Positions 35,801-46,416 of a DNA stretch of 64,000 nucleotides are shown piece after piece (position 1 is the first letter of the stretch; each line of letters opens with the position of its first letter). Made by a program: the position numbers and the translations under genes. The notes beneath the pieces were generated by a model, which saw only the letters and a program-made list of their open reading frames with translations, was not told the DNA's origin and did no database searches. The stretch comes from Eleusine coracana subsp. coracana (lineage: Eukaryota > Streptophyta > Magnoliopsida > Poales > Poaceae). Location of the stretch: assembly GCA_032690845.1 (NCBI GenBank), contig CM064422.1, forward strand, positions 6,758,001 to 6,822,000, given 5' to 3'.

Positions 35801-36472
35801 TCACGTTACATCATTCTGAAGAGGTACACCAGAGATGCAAGGTGCCAACTGATGTGGGATAGGCATGACATAGTTACAGAGGGACCTGGTTGCTCCACAT
35901 AGCAGTTCAGAACATCCAAACTAGTGAATCTGGCAATGGCTATTGTTAGAGCATGCAGAAAGTCAAAGACAGGTTTTGAGGCTGGCTGTGAGAGATTTGA
36001 AAAATTAACCAGGTTCGCTAATAGCATACCCACAGACATTGGCCCCTCAGCACAAGAGAACAAGACAAATGTTGACCCATTGCAAAGTGAAGAGCCGATA
36101 TCAGGTAGTGCACCGCAACATGTTGCTGGAGATTGAGGTATCTACGAGTGCGCCGCAACCAGCCAAAACAAAGGGTAGCAAACGCATAGCAAAACAAATT
36201 GGTTGTGATGAGGCAGGTCCAGGATTCAGAAAAATAAAAAGAGCAATCGGCAGTGCTACACATGTGGCTTGTATGCGGGACACTATTCAACAACATGCCC
36301 GCTAAACCCAGCTGTGGCAGCTAGAGGCAGAGGTGGTTATAGGGGAAGACGAGGTACCATAGGGACAAAGAGAGGCAGGCCGCCAATTAACAGTCAACTG
36401 TTGCAAGATTTTTTGGAGTATGCTGATGAAGAGGACACTGATGAAGAGCATGATACAATGGGAGATGATTAG
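32900..36472 (+). pseudogene. FAR1/FHY3-like MULE transposase pseudogene
   Basis: A first exon ends near 33,090 (TTDPKKTYSH). Exon 2 (33,681-34,176) holds the FAR1 DNA-binding domain (QSRDEAYQLYLFYARIAGF, then the HNHPM motif). Exon 3 (34,261-34,648) has the start of the MULE transposase core (DVVTSDTTYRTNVYSMP). Exon 4 (about 34,781-35,238) continues it with LCRWHMLKKY. Exon 5 (35,355-35,620) and exon 6 (from 35,741) join to form a SWIM zinc finger, CECRTWEHTG/LFCEHL. A CCHC knuckle CYTCGLYAGHYSTTC and an Asp/Glu-rich tail end at 36,472. Stops at about 33,848 and 34,388, a frameshift in an A7 run near 35,790, and another shift near 36,130 inactivate it. It could be a mobile transposase or a dead FAR1-related host gene. 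Confidence 0.75.
35226..35275 (+). repeat. 25-bp tandem duplication of a splice donor
   Basis: CATCGGTCTCAGGTAATAAC occurs twice in a row, so the exon 4 donor (CAG|GTAATA) of the FAR1-like gene is duplicated. Confidence 0.8.
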
Positions 36473-37239
36473 GATGTATTACATACATTATTATGATGCT
36501 TTTATTTAGTTTGTAAGTCATACTTAATTTACATTATGATAGGTGTAGAGTTTTACTATAATGTATATTTTCAGCCTTCATGTCTTTACATTTGTTTTTC
36601 AAAAGATGTTGTTGCATTATGTAAAAGATACTTTCAGTTCCTTGTCTTGGGCCATTTGTGTTGTTGTTGTGTCCCTGGTGCCATTCTTTTTTGTTGTAAA
36701 AGGAAAATGCCAAACAACAAAGGAAATTTTAAGTTGTAGCAGTGCTTAATTTAGTTCAAAAATTGTTGATTGTACCGTCTTATTCAGCTAACATGGCATA
36801 TCTTGTAAGTCATATGGTTATTCAAAAGTATTTGGCTGCCTGAAATTTGTGGTTTGTTCTGGATGAAGTCTGGAAGGATTCTTGTTTTATAGTGCCCAAA
36901 TGTCATATTGGAACTCTGGCTGTTGAGATCAAAACCCATGTTTGTGCTTTATTTTTAAAATTCTAGAAAAAAAAAAGACTCATGAGATGTGTCACTTTAG
37001 TTAAGATCAAAATTTTGAGATAAGAAAAATGAAAACACAATGATAACTTTTGAGAAATGAAACCACAGTAGGCCCTTATCCTCAATATTAGGGGTACCGA
37101 CTTCTCCTAATATAGTATGTCATAAACAAAGAATTTTCATTTGGGAAATCATTTTGGTGAATCTGGTTCAATCTGTGATGAGGAAATACATGGAAATTGT
37201 AAGAAGTAAATTAACACCTTAAAATTCTGAATAAAATTA
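36473..37239. other. Spacer, 3' flank of the FAR1-like gene
   Basis: It is AT-rich and the short ORFs lack recognisable domains. It probably contains the old 3' UTR. Confidence 0.4.
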
Positions 37240-37466
37240 ATCAGGAACCAAATACAATTGGACGGAGCTGCATTCCTGACACATAGAGGAATTTAATGGA
37301 CGAAATTTTGTATAAGAGTAGTCAGCAACCAAATACAGTTGCTCAGAACTGCATTCGTGACACAGGGAAGAATGTAATGGACAAGAATCTAAATAAGATT
37401 TGTCAGCAACCAAATACAATTGCACAGATTTGCATTCCTGACACAGGGAGAAATTTAATGGACAAA
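37240..37466 (-). repeat. 81-bp tandem repeat, nearly three units
   Basis: Each unit contains CAACCAAATACAATTG and a GACACAGGGA...TTTAATGGAC part. The period of about 81 bp is a multiple of three, so on the minus strand it reads as a 27-residue repeat (SVQLYLVADKSYLDS core). A degenerate part of the unit is also present at about 42,190-42,230, beyond the inserted retroelement, so the repeat predates that insertion. Whether it is translated is unknown. Confidence 0.7.
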
Positions 37467-37516
37467 TGTATTTACATTGACATAGTAGTGGGGTAATGTT
37501 AAAATGAGAGACAAAT

Positions 37517-38416
37517 TGATGTGGACAAGGGTTCCCGATCTTCCGATAGGTTCTGATAATCTTGATTAAGACGGAGGCGATACGCAAATCGATCCGGCTT
37601 CCGAACAACACGTTCTGAACCCCGCAATCGCAGCACAACGTCTCCTCTGGTTATCAACCGTTCAAGAACGATTGACCTCGTCGAGAACGCTTATCTTTGC
37701 CTGTAAATTAAGAACACAAGCAAGAACAAAGAAGAATGCAACCAAATTTGCAAGTATACGATGAATCTCACAAGTTGGGGTCTCACAAACCGATCAAACG
37801 GCAAAATTGTTATCAACAGAATAATCTAAGTAAAATCCAAACCCTAATGAAGAGGCGGCGGTTGTATATAAGGATCCTAGGGTCGTGCACCACTCCCTGG
37901 TCACAGCCCTAAGTGGGCTCAACTCGTTACATGGTTCAAAGACCGATTACGGTGTCGCAGCACCAGGACAGATTCTGGACGTTGATTTGTTTTAACGATT
38001 ACCGATGGCTCGCGACGGATTTTGATATGGGACCGGTTGGCTTAGAAAGATCTTTTTGTTATCTTTCCAGACATATGTAGAACGTCCAAATCCGAGTCCG
38101 TATGCGTTCTGGGTGTCCGTTTTAGTGCAGACTGGTCCTGGCCCCGAAAGAGACTCGAAGCCGGTTTTGGATTGGGCCTCCACCTTGACTTGGACGTCAT
38201 TGCTGGCTCATCACGCCTCCAATCACCTCTCCAGCTATATCATTATCATCTCCATGGTTCCTAACAACAATTAAATCATTAGGTAGCAATCTATTCTCAA
38301 AACCACATAAACAAAATATTAGAAACGAGCTCACCTGTAAATTCAGGTGATGCGCGTGAACTTTCATCTTAGTTGGAGGAGTGTTGTGTGTATCCATAGG
38401 TGTCATGTTCTCATCA
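37517..38416 (-). mobile_element. 3' LTR of non-autonomous CRM-related element (900 bp)
   Basis: The element is flanked by caaat (37,512-37,516 and 41,899-41,903). On the minus strand the LTR starts TGATGAGAACATGACACC. Long stretches match the CRM-like LTRs at 13.7 and 19.8 kb (for example AGACTCGAAG-CGGTTTTGG). A TATA box TATATA lies at about 37,864-37,871 on the minus strand. Confidence 0.85.
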
Positions 38417-38589
38417 TTCTCCCCCTTTTGAATTAGAGTTGTCCTCGACTCTATTCCATCTCTTTCTCCCAATAGTTGTCTCAAATCTAAAATATAAAAT
38501 ATAGAACTATTCCCAAACTTGGGATGCACCTCATGTTTATATGTGTTATAAAAATTATCATCAGAATATGAAACTATAATAGAAGACAT
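38197..38589 (-). pseudogene. Integrase tail of non-autonomous element, running into LTR
   Basis: This is in frame with 38,617-39,930 after one TAA. It carries an integrase C-terminal tail (HPKFGNSSIFYILDLRQLLG...TTLIQKGENDENMTP) closely parallel to the tail of the CRM-like element, and extends into the 3' LTR (HLNLQVSSFL). The integrase core between the second catalytic region and this tail has been deleted. Confidence 0.7.
38417..38431 (-). other. Polypurine tract of non-autonomous element
   Basis: The minus strand reads TCAAAAGGGGGAGAA next to the 3' LTR. Confidence 0.65.
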
Positions 38590-38616
38590 GTCGTACCAAT
38601 GAACCTCTTTGAAAAA

Positions 38617-39930
38617 TTAGGCAGCAGTAACATCATCCTCGCTTTTATGATAATTTAGAAAATGTGTGATCTTACAAACACTAGAAAAACTTGACATGAC
38701 ATGATAATTGTTACTATAGTTTTCAAGTTGATCATTTAATTTTATAACACAAGGAGGTTTCAATTTTGAACAAATATAAACTCTGTGCACCATAAACGAA
38801 CCTCTATGATCATAATAGCCAATAGCATGAAAATTGTTTCTTACCAATAAAGGCAATTTAGTTTGATAAAAGATTTGCTTCTCCACGGTATTTAGATCAC
38901 AAGGAATATCAAATTCAATATAACCCAAAATATTTAGAGAAGACAACAATTTCTGCTCATCCTTTTCATATTTAACTAAAATCAAATGCTTAATTTTAGC
39001 TCTAGTGGATGAATCATAAGCAAAAACATCGAGCTCATTCATTTGTTGTGGCAAAAGTATAAGTGAAGCAGTGGCACACAACTCCTCTTTATCACAAGGA
39101 TTAGTAGATAAATTAACTTGTGGCAAAGGCAAATCCAAACAAGGTTCTAATACAGCAAGATTGTTGGAATAATTCATTACATCAAGAAACCTCTTACCTG
39201 AAGCATGAACATGTTCTTCATCTTTCTTACTATCCTCTTCTTTATATAGAACCTGAAATATACTAGTTGCAACAATAGGCAAGAAAATATGTTCATCCTC
39301 TAGTAACTCAGATTTTGATGTAAGTGTTGCAACATTTGAAATAATCCACTCTTTCCTATATGGTTTATTCTTTCTCCTCTCAAACCTTTGTTGATCCTCT
39401 TCTGAAATTTCAGCAGTGGTCATAGATTTAAGAGTAACTCTTCTACCATTGTATTTAAATGAGTAGCTATTTATAATGGTATTGTGTGAAGCATTATTTG
39501 TAATAATCCAAGATTTACTCAATAACAAATGACATACTTGCATAGGTACTATATCAAATTCTGCACTATCCTTATAAGAACCAATAAAAAATTCAATACG
39601 TGCAATTTTATCTACCTTTATCTTACCAAAAGAATTTACCCATTGGGTGTAGTATGGACATGGGTGTGGCTGTGTTGTCAATCCAAGCTTCTCAACTAAT
39701 TTCAAACTTACAATATTACGGCTACTCTCTCCATCAATGATAACACGACAACGTCGATCCTTGATAACAAAGTGAGTCTGAAATAAATTGTTTAATTGAT
39801 TTTTCTCTACCTTCTCCATTTGAGAACTGAGCACTTGCTGTGCTACAACACTCTTATCATCATGAGGTGTCATTAACTCATTACCATGGGTATTGTAACC
39901 TGTCATTGTTAGTAGCAAACAAGAAAACAC
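38617..39930 (-). CDS. Protease-like plus uncharacterised domain ORF of non-autonomous CRM relative
   Basis: The ORF is 437 codons from a GTG; the first ATG is at 39,906. Residues 45-160 align with the retropepsin region of the CRM-like element (NNLFQTHFVIKDRR, VIIDGESSRNIVS, PYYTQWVNS). The match stops after a shared TSKSEL. About 200 residues follow that I do not recognise (DVFAYDSSTRAKIKHLILVK..., FDIPCDLNTVEKQIFYQTKL). The C-terminus returns to an integrase core fragment (ITHFLNYHKSEDD, then FFKEV after the stop). No gag, RT or RNase H exists, so the element must be mobilised in trans. The ORF stays open although the two LTRs differ at about a dozen sites in their first 195 bp. Confidence 0.65.
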   Translation of the reverse strand: MFSCLLLTMTGYNTHGNELMTPHDDKSVVAQQVLSSQMEKVEKNQLNNLFQTHFVIKDRRCRVIIDGESSRNIVSLKLVEKLGLTTQPHPCPYYTQWVNSFGKIKVDKIARIEFFIGSYKDSAEFDIVPMQVCHLLLSKSWIITNNASHNTIINSYSFKYNGRRVTLKSMTTAEISEEDQQRFERRKNKPYRKEWIISNVATLTSKSELLEDEHIFLPIVATSIFQVLYKEEDSKKDEEHVHASGKRFLDVMNYSNNLAVLEPCLDLPLPQVNLSTNPCDKEELCATASLILLPQQMNELDVFAYDSSTRAKIKHLILVKYEKDEQKLLSSLNILGYIEFDIPCDLNTVEKQIFYQTKLPLLVRNNFHAIGYYDHRGSFMVHRVYICSKLKPPCVIKLNDQLENYSNNYHVMSSFSSVCKITHFLNYHKSEDDVTAA

Positions 39931-40780
39931 ACAAGAGTATATTTTCCTATCACTACTATCTCATCACAGTGGAAGCTCTCAATAAGCAAATTGAAACATC
40001 TTACTAAGCTCTTATAAAGTTTTTAATTACAGTAAGCGAAGGATACCTTGGAGAGTGTGATCCGATGATTGCGAGGGTTAAAAATTTGTGTCTGCTCAGA
40101 AGGATATAAGTGGAGCTTGGATATGCAATATGTGATAGCAAGGATTAGCAAAATTTCAATTCAGAGGTTGTAAAACTGAATAATAGTCCCAAGCTAGTCT
40201 ATATCACTGGTCTAAACTTATCTCGGACCTAGTTCAAGCAAGCAAGCAAATGACTCAACAAAGGACGCAAAGGCGGCAAGCAATTCTGAATTTTTATCTT
40301 TTCTTTTTTCTACTTCCTCTTTTTTGTGTGGCTTTTCCTCTTGTGCACTTTTACCTTTTTCTTTTTTTTTCTTTTCTTTTCTTGTGAATCAGAACTGCAG
40401 CAAGGTATTAGTACTAGAAAGAAAAAGGAAAATATATTCTAGCATAAACAAAATTATGATCTGAATATGATAGACACAGAGATAGATAATATATTATTCC
40501 AAAACTCTCAATGTGTGCAACAAACTGAGTTTTTTTTCCTCTTGATTCTCTATGAACAAGGACATGCACCACTCAAACAAGACCAAAGGACAAGCACTAG
40601 ACCAGCAATACAATGACCTTGTAGGGACTAAAATTCAAGAAGCAAACTAAACTAAAAATTTCACAGCACAAGGGGGATATAGGACAGCGGAAACACGACG
40701 AACAAATATTTTTGTAGGGTAGTTTTCTGGAGTTTAGGACTGAACAAAATAACAGGGATAAGGGCGAACCTAACGGTGTA
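39931..40780 (-). other. Leader of non-autonomous element
   Basis: No gag-like sequence is visible. T/C-rich stretches lie near 40,300-40,390. Confidence 0.5.
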
Positions 40781-40799
40781 CCTGAAGCTCTGATTACCA
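40781..40799 (-). other. Primer-binding site of non-autonomous element
   Basis: The minus strand reads TGGTAATCAGAGCTTCAGG two bases inside the 5' LTR, the same site as in the CRM-like element. It resembles the initiator-Met tRNA PBS with an extra A. Confidence 0.6.
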
Positions 40800-40801
40800 C
40801 T

Positions 40802-41898
40802 TGATGTGGACAAGGGTTCCCGATCTTCCGATAGGTTCTGATAATCTTGATTAAGGCGGAGGCGATACACAAATCGATTTGGCTTCCGAACAACACGTTC
40901 TGAACCCCGCAATCGTAGCACAACGTCTCCTCTGGTTATCAACCGTTCAAGAACGATTGACCTCGCCGAGAAGGCTTATTCTTACCTGCAAATCAAGAAC
41001 ACAAGCAAGAACAAAGAAGAATGCAACCAAATTTGCAAGTATACGATGAATCTCACAAGTTAGGGTCTCACAAACCGATCAAACGACAAAACTGTTATCA
41101 ACAGAATAATCTAAGCAAAACCCAAACCCTAATGAAGAGGCGGCGGCTGTATATGAGAACCCTAGGATCGTGCACCACCCCCTACGAATCAAGAACACAA
41201 GCAAGAACAAATAAGAATGCAACACAATTGCAAATATATTATGAATCTCACGAAGTTAGGGTTTCACAAACCGTGATGACGGCGAAACTGTTATGAACAG
41301 AATAATCTAAGCAAAACCCCTACCCTAATGAAGAGGTGGCGGCTGTATATGAGGACCCTAGGTTCGTGCACCACCCCCTGGTCGCAGCCCTAAGTGGGCT
41401 CAACTCGTCACATGGCCTAAAGACCGATTACCGTGTCACAGCACCAGGACAGATTCTGGACGTCGATTTGTTTTGACAATTGCTGATGGCTCGCGATAGA
41501 TTTTGACATGGGACCGGTTGGGTTGGAAAGATCTTTTTGTTATCTTTCCAGACATATGTAGAACGTCTAAATCCGAGTCCATATGCGTTCTGGGTGTCCG
41601 TTTTAGTGCAGACTGGTCCTGGTCCCCGAAACAGACTCGAAGTCGGTTTTGGATTGGGCCTCCACCTTGGCTTGGACGTCATTGCTGGCCCATCACGCCT
41701 CCAATCACCTCCCTAGCTATATCATCATCATCTCCATGGTTCCTAACAACAATTAAATCATTAGGCAGCAATCTATTCTCAGAACTACATAAACAAAACA
41801 TTAGAAACGAGCTCACCTGTAAATTCAGGTGATGCGTGTGAACTTTCATCTTAGTTGAAGGAGTGTTATGTGTATCCATAGGTGTCATGTTCTCATCA
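40802..41898 (-). mobile_element. 5' LTR of non-autonomous CRM-related element (1,097 bp, internal duplication)
   Basis: This is the partner of 37,517-38,416, about 200 bp longer because segment 40,988-41,185 is followed by a second, diverged copy at 41,186-41,380. It ends CTCATCA next to the TSD caaat. Confidence 0.85.
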
Positions 41899-41929
41899 CA
41901 AATGCTAAAATCTAGGACCATCTAAGTAA

Positions 41930-42445
41930 CTTGTTTTCCTCATTGAAGCTGCTTGTATGCCTCCAAGCCGTAAGGTAGCTTCTTCACTTGATTGACAGAG
42001 TTGAACAACATGTAGTACAACATCTCAGACCTGATCTCAGACATGTTTACCTACATTATTAAAAAGTGTTAGAGTTGTTGGTAGACTACAATATACACTA
42101 TTAAACTGGATCATAAAGATTTGGTCTTAAATTTTGAAGTAAGATTTGTATACAAGTAACTATAAGCTAAGTTGTGCGGTAGCACATACCTAACACAGCG
42201 GAGGAATTAGCAAACACCGGACTTTACATTGGCATAGTAGCGGAATGATGCCAACAGAATATGAACTAAATGCTAAAAATTAAGAACATTTAAACATTCA
42301 GTGGCTTGTTATCAGCAATGTATATCACAGATTTGGCATGTATGCCTCTAAGCCATAAGGCAGCCTTTCTAGTTGATTGACGGAGTTGTACAACATATAG
42401 AACAACATCTCGGACCTGAGGTCAGACATATTTATTTGTATTGTT
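41930..42445 (-). repeat. Tandem duplication of the Ulp1-like terminal exon
   Basis: The exon at about 42,330-42,430 is repeated at about 41,936-42,046 (MSEIRSEMLYYMLFNSVNQ, then a stop). The duplicated unit extends through catagtagNGGaatg and aaatgctaaaa, so the non-autonomous retroelement inserted (TSD caaat) inside the distal copy. Confidence 0.7.
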
Positions 42446-45400
42446 AAAATGTGTTAGATTTGTTCGTGGGCTATACCATATACTGATATAATGGCGTATA
42501 AATTTTTGAACCACAATTAAAAAGAGAATAAAAAAACAACCTGATTTTTCTTTGAGTGGAGCTTCTCACCATCCTAGATCTTCATGACCTTCATTGAAAT
42601 GAAAGGAGAATCATTTGGTACAGTCTCCCGCATCACTCTTGTTAAAGGCCTTTTTCATTTTGAGAAGTCTCTAAACTTCCCACGTGTTGGTTTCTAGAAC
42701 AATTCATTAAGCCTAGGCACAACCCTATCACCAACAATAGTGTGGTAATCTTCATGGTCTTTGTTACTACAGTCGAGTATGTCAATGCGAAAGTCTATCA
42801 TGTTCAAACAATATACTGTGTAGTGGTTGTCCTCAGGAATTGGTACAAAGAACTAAAAGGTAGTGTAAAAGAGTTTGGAATACGAGACAAATAAGTAACA
42901 ACAATGCATTATGTCAAAAACAGTAACTCCACTTACAAGCTTAACTTTGTAAAGATCTAGGTCATCAATGTCGCTTTCTACTCTGATTAATGCAGCAAGG
43001 CCTGGATACTTAGACTGGTGTCATTCTTCGTTGATGCTGAGCATTTCCTACATGGTGCATGATAAAGAGTGGGATTTCTTAATAAACTGAGTTGGGAAGA
43101 TATATTAGAAAGCATGGAGTGTGAGAATGTTCACTAAAAAAGAGATATATGAGATGTGAAATTCATAATAAAAAGCATACCCCAAGACATCTAGAAAGGA
43201 AGACTCTAAACCCAACACAGTTGGGCCTGAAAGTTTCTTCCTCGGCACGTATACATTCCACAAAATAAGACATGACTGACTTGTTCAGTTGAGCTCCATC
43301 TTCAAAAGATTCTACCACATCTTTGCATGTGAGCCATTCAGTCGGTCGATGCATAACACATTTCCTAAAATTTTAGATGAGGAAAGTAATGAAAAGACAT
43401 AACTAAGGAGTGTAGAATAAGTATCTAATAGCGGCTTAACAAAATTGTAGTGCACTTATAGTTTGGTCTTCAGTTCTGTGCAAAACTTCCTCCTTACTGC
43501 ATGAGCTTTAACCATGTCAATAGTAGGCATGTGTGTTATGCACTTGAATGGTGATCTGTATCTTTCAGGGACATTAACAAGCCTATCTACCTGTGGTCTC
43601 ATATGAATAATATATTCATCCTACGTAGAAGCAAACATTGGAATTCCACCCAAATCACCAGCCTTGAAAGTATCACTTGTAGCATAGTTTATATTGGCAT
43701 GTTACGGCACACCCATTTTGCCTTTTTGTAATGATGCAGCACCAAATGCAAAGTCTTCCTGCGGTTTTGTAAGACCATCGTTCTATTTGTAGGAATATGT
43801 GTTGATTTTAATGAATCAAACATAACAAAAGCTTAACAAAATTTAGAAAATTCATTGGAGTCAAAGAGATCATGAACCTGACTGTGTGGGACTGATTCTG
43901 ATTTGCTGGGAGTAGATTATAAATCTTCATGAAGATTGTCAACTATATCAGACATGGAAGTTTGTGAGTTGTTAAATTGTTAGTAAACAAAAGCAACATG
44001 TATGAATAATGAATCTAGGTTTTATGTGACATACAATGCATAGGAGATATTGGCTCTGAGCGCTCAGCAGTAGCAGTAGGTATGTTGCAACCAATTGATG
44101 CCATGTGCACATTCTGCATAAAAATATATTGTTGAGCAGCAAACAACATAAAATAAAATATAGTTGGCAGAAGCAGTGAAGTAGATTCATCACATATTGA
44201 AAAAATCCTGGTAAATTGACACTGAATCTTACATACATCATTGGGCGCTGGATTATGCAGGTTACCGTCACTATGTGCTTCAACCTGCTCATGCATTTTG
44301 TACTGTGTGTGTACGGATTGTGGACTAGGACCTAGCAAAAAATATGAATATTAATGTCGGTGAATAATAATTTGACATGAAAATGGAATGTTATGTAACT
44401 TACTGGTGAATCGAGATGGAGCTGTCGGACCATGGAGCAATGCTTCCCTAGTACAAGAAGATTGGAAATATGATGAGATGACATAGATCTTCTTTGATTC
44501 TCGATGGCAGGGCCTTTGTCCCTAGGGTCCTGATCCCTTCTCTTGCTATTATGTTCTTTTTCAAGAACACTTCGCATAGAGTTGATGAATTCCTTATATG
44601 CATCCACGAGCAACTTAGAACCAGATTGTATGACTTTGATGGCCTGACTTGATTTAGCATCAAACTATTTTATCCCATCGGCCGCCTTGTTTCTATATGA
44701 TGAGCTAGCAATGTTAGTAAATAGCACATCAAGATCTTCGGCAAGTGGGAACATGGGTGGAGTCATAGATTCGGTAGCTGCCTGTACCCCATCGTGACCT
44801 GGTTCAGTGGTATGGTAGCAAGTATCAGCAATGTTTTTTATCTGCGGTATAAACCAAAGTAATAATCTTAAAATGAGAAGGAGCTTTGATAGTCTGTATA
44901 AAATAATAACATCAAAACAAGAAATGATCAGTTACATGTATATGCCTGAATGTCACATTCTCGTACCTATCTATCCACCTGTCTTCAATAAGTAAATTAT
45001 GCACATAACCTTTATGAAAGAACCTCAACCGCGGTGTATCAAGATGGTCAACAGACCTACGGGAATCAAGATTATCCAAATAAAAAATCTGTATAGAGAT
45101 AAGAAGAAGAAAAAGTTAGTACAGAGGATGGAGAAGAAAATTTATTGCAGTAGCTATTATGAAGATTAACTCACTATCAAGAAAATCCCGCATCCAGGTA
45201 TGGATTTTTTTTTTTCTCACTTCTCCAAGTTATCGCAGCATGATGCAGCTCATTTACCACAGCCTTACACCAGCTAATATTACGAAACTAGGATAAGTCC
45301 TTAGTCAAGAAGGCATCTTGTCCCCTGATATTGTTGTCTACAGCTGAGAATAACAACTTGTTGAATGCTACTACGAAAAAAATCCTAACAGCCAAGTCAT

Positions 45401-46271
45401 TATCAATACTTATTTTTCTCGTAAGGTCGAGCAGATACTTGCACTTGACTTCCTTGTTCTGTTCAACATGAACATATTTCCTAAACTCAGCCAACGCATG
45501 TGCATTCTCTTCTTTGGTTGAGCTTGGTGGATCCCTATCTCCATCAGGCAGACCAAAAACTTTTTTGACTGATAATTCATTGATTTTCAAACCACCTTCA
45601 TTACCCACTTCAAGAATCATAGAATATGGGTTGAGTCTGTCCATCAAGTAAAGAAGAAGTTCACTGCAATCAATACTATCTAGCCCCTCGGCATAGAACC
45701 GCAGGAGACCGCCAAAACCATGATCAGATATCTTCATACGCTGAGGCATGTTGAAATGTTCAGTGAATTTATGGAAGATTGAAGGAGCACATCGCATAGA
45801 AGGTGTCTATTCATATGTATCAACAAAATTGATAATATAACATTAAAAATGGTTTAAAAAGGCATTTTGGCTCATGAGTATATGTCAAAACACTCAAGTC
45901 AATTCTTCTCACCTTGGTACTAGAAGATTCACATAGGATTCTACCTAAATTAATCCTAGTGACTCTACTGGATGCACGTGCATGAGCATGCTGCTTTCCA
46001 GGGGGCATGAAATCATCGTCGTCGTTTTCCGGAATGGTTGCAGAAGTGCTAGCTGCGTGTTTTTTGTTCTTGTGTGTTGTTGGAACGGCTCTGTTGCACA
46101 GGCTATAGTGTGTGCTGTTGAAATGGGGACTCGAATTGGTGTTGCTTGAGCCTGTCCATTTGCTCCCGAAGCAACTGGAGCAGGGATTTCTGGAAAATCA
46201 AGTTGCCATGCTTCTTGGCTGCTATTTAAAACGATCGATTTCAACCTTCCCTTCATCTGGGAAGACTTCAT
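41930..46271 (-). pseudogene. PMD-like/Ulp1-like protease gene, degenerate (type carried by MULE and CACTA elements)
   Basis: On the minus strand the 5' part lies at 46,271-45,945. An N-terminal plant-mobile-like exon (45,797-45,288) follows: FNMPQRMKISDHGFGGLLRF, then VFGLPDGD. A long linker with several stops comes next (44.7-43.4 kb, including YIIHMRPQVDRLVNVPERY). C-terminal Ulp1/C48 peptidase blocks follow: WLTCKDVVESFEDG (43,330), DNHYTVYCLNMIDFRIDILD with candidate His and Asp (about 42,815), and NDSPFISMKVMKIWDG where NDCG-FVMKFM is usual (about 42,600). The catalytic Cys therefore appears lost. The terminal exon MSDLRSEMLFYMLYNSVNQ exists in two tandem copies. The gene converges on the FAR1-like gene. 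Confidence 0.65.
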
Positions 46272-46416
46272 CTGCTATTTCTGGAAAATCAAGTTGTCAA
46301 GATAAATGTTGGATATGATCTGGGAAGGTTGAAATCGATTGTTTTAAATAGCAGCCAAGAAGCATGGCAACTTGATTTTCCAGAAATCCCTGCTCTAGTT
46401 GCTTCGGGAGCAAATG
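46157..46416. repeat. Long inverted duplication, 96-bp arms, 68-bp loop
   Basis: The arm at 46,157-46,252 (starting CATTTGCTCCCGAAGCAACT) is repeated inverted at 46,321-46,416 with only a few mismatches. On the minus strand the left arm is the start of the Ulp1-like gene. Part of the arm (ATTTCTGGAAAATCAAGTTG) is copied once more in the loop. Any transcript across it would fold into a long hairpin. Confidence 0.85.

Noticed and set aside
37240..37466. CRISPR-like array
   Set aside because: Tandem units are contiguous without variable spacers, in a plant genome.
46157..46416. MicroRNA gene
   Set aside because: The arms are long, near-perfect copies of a coding exon, unlike a short mismatched miRNA fold-back. 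It is treated as an inverted duplication instead.
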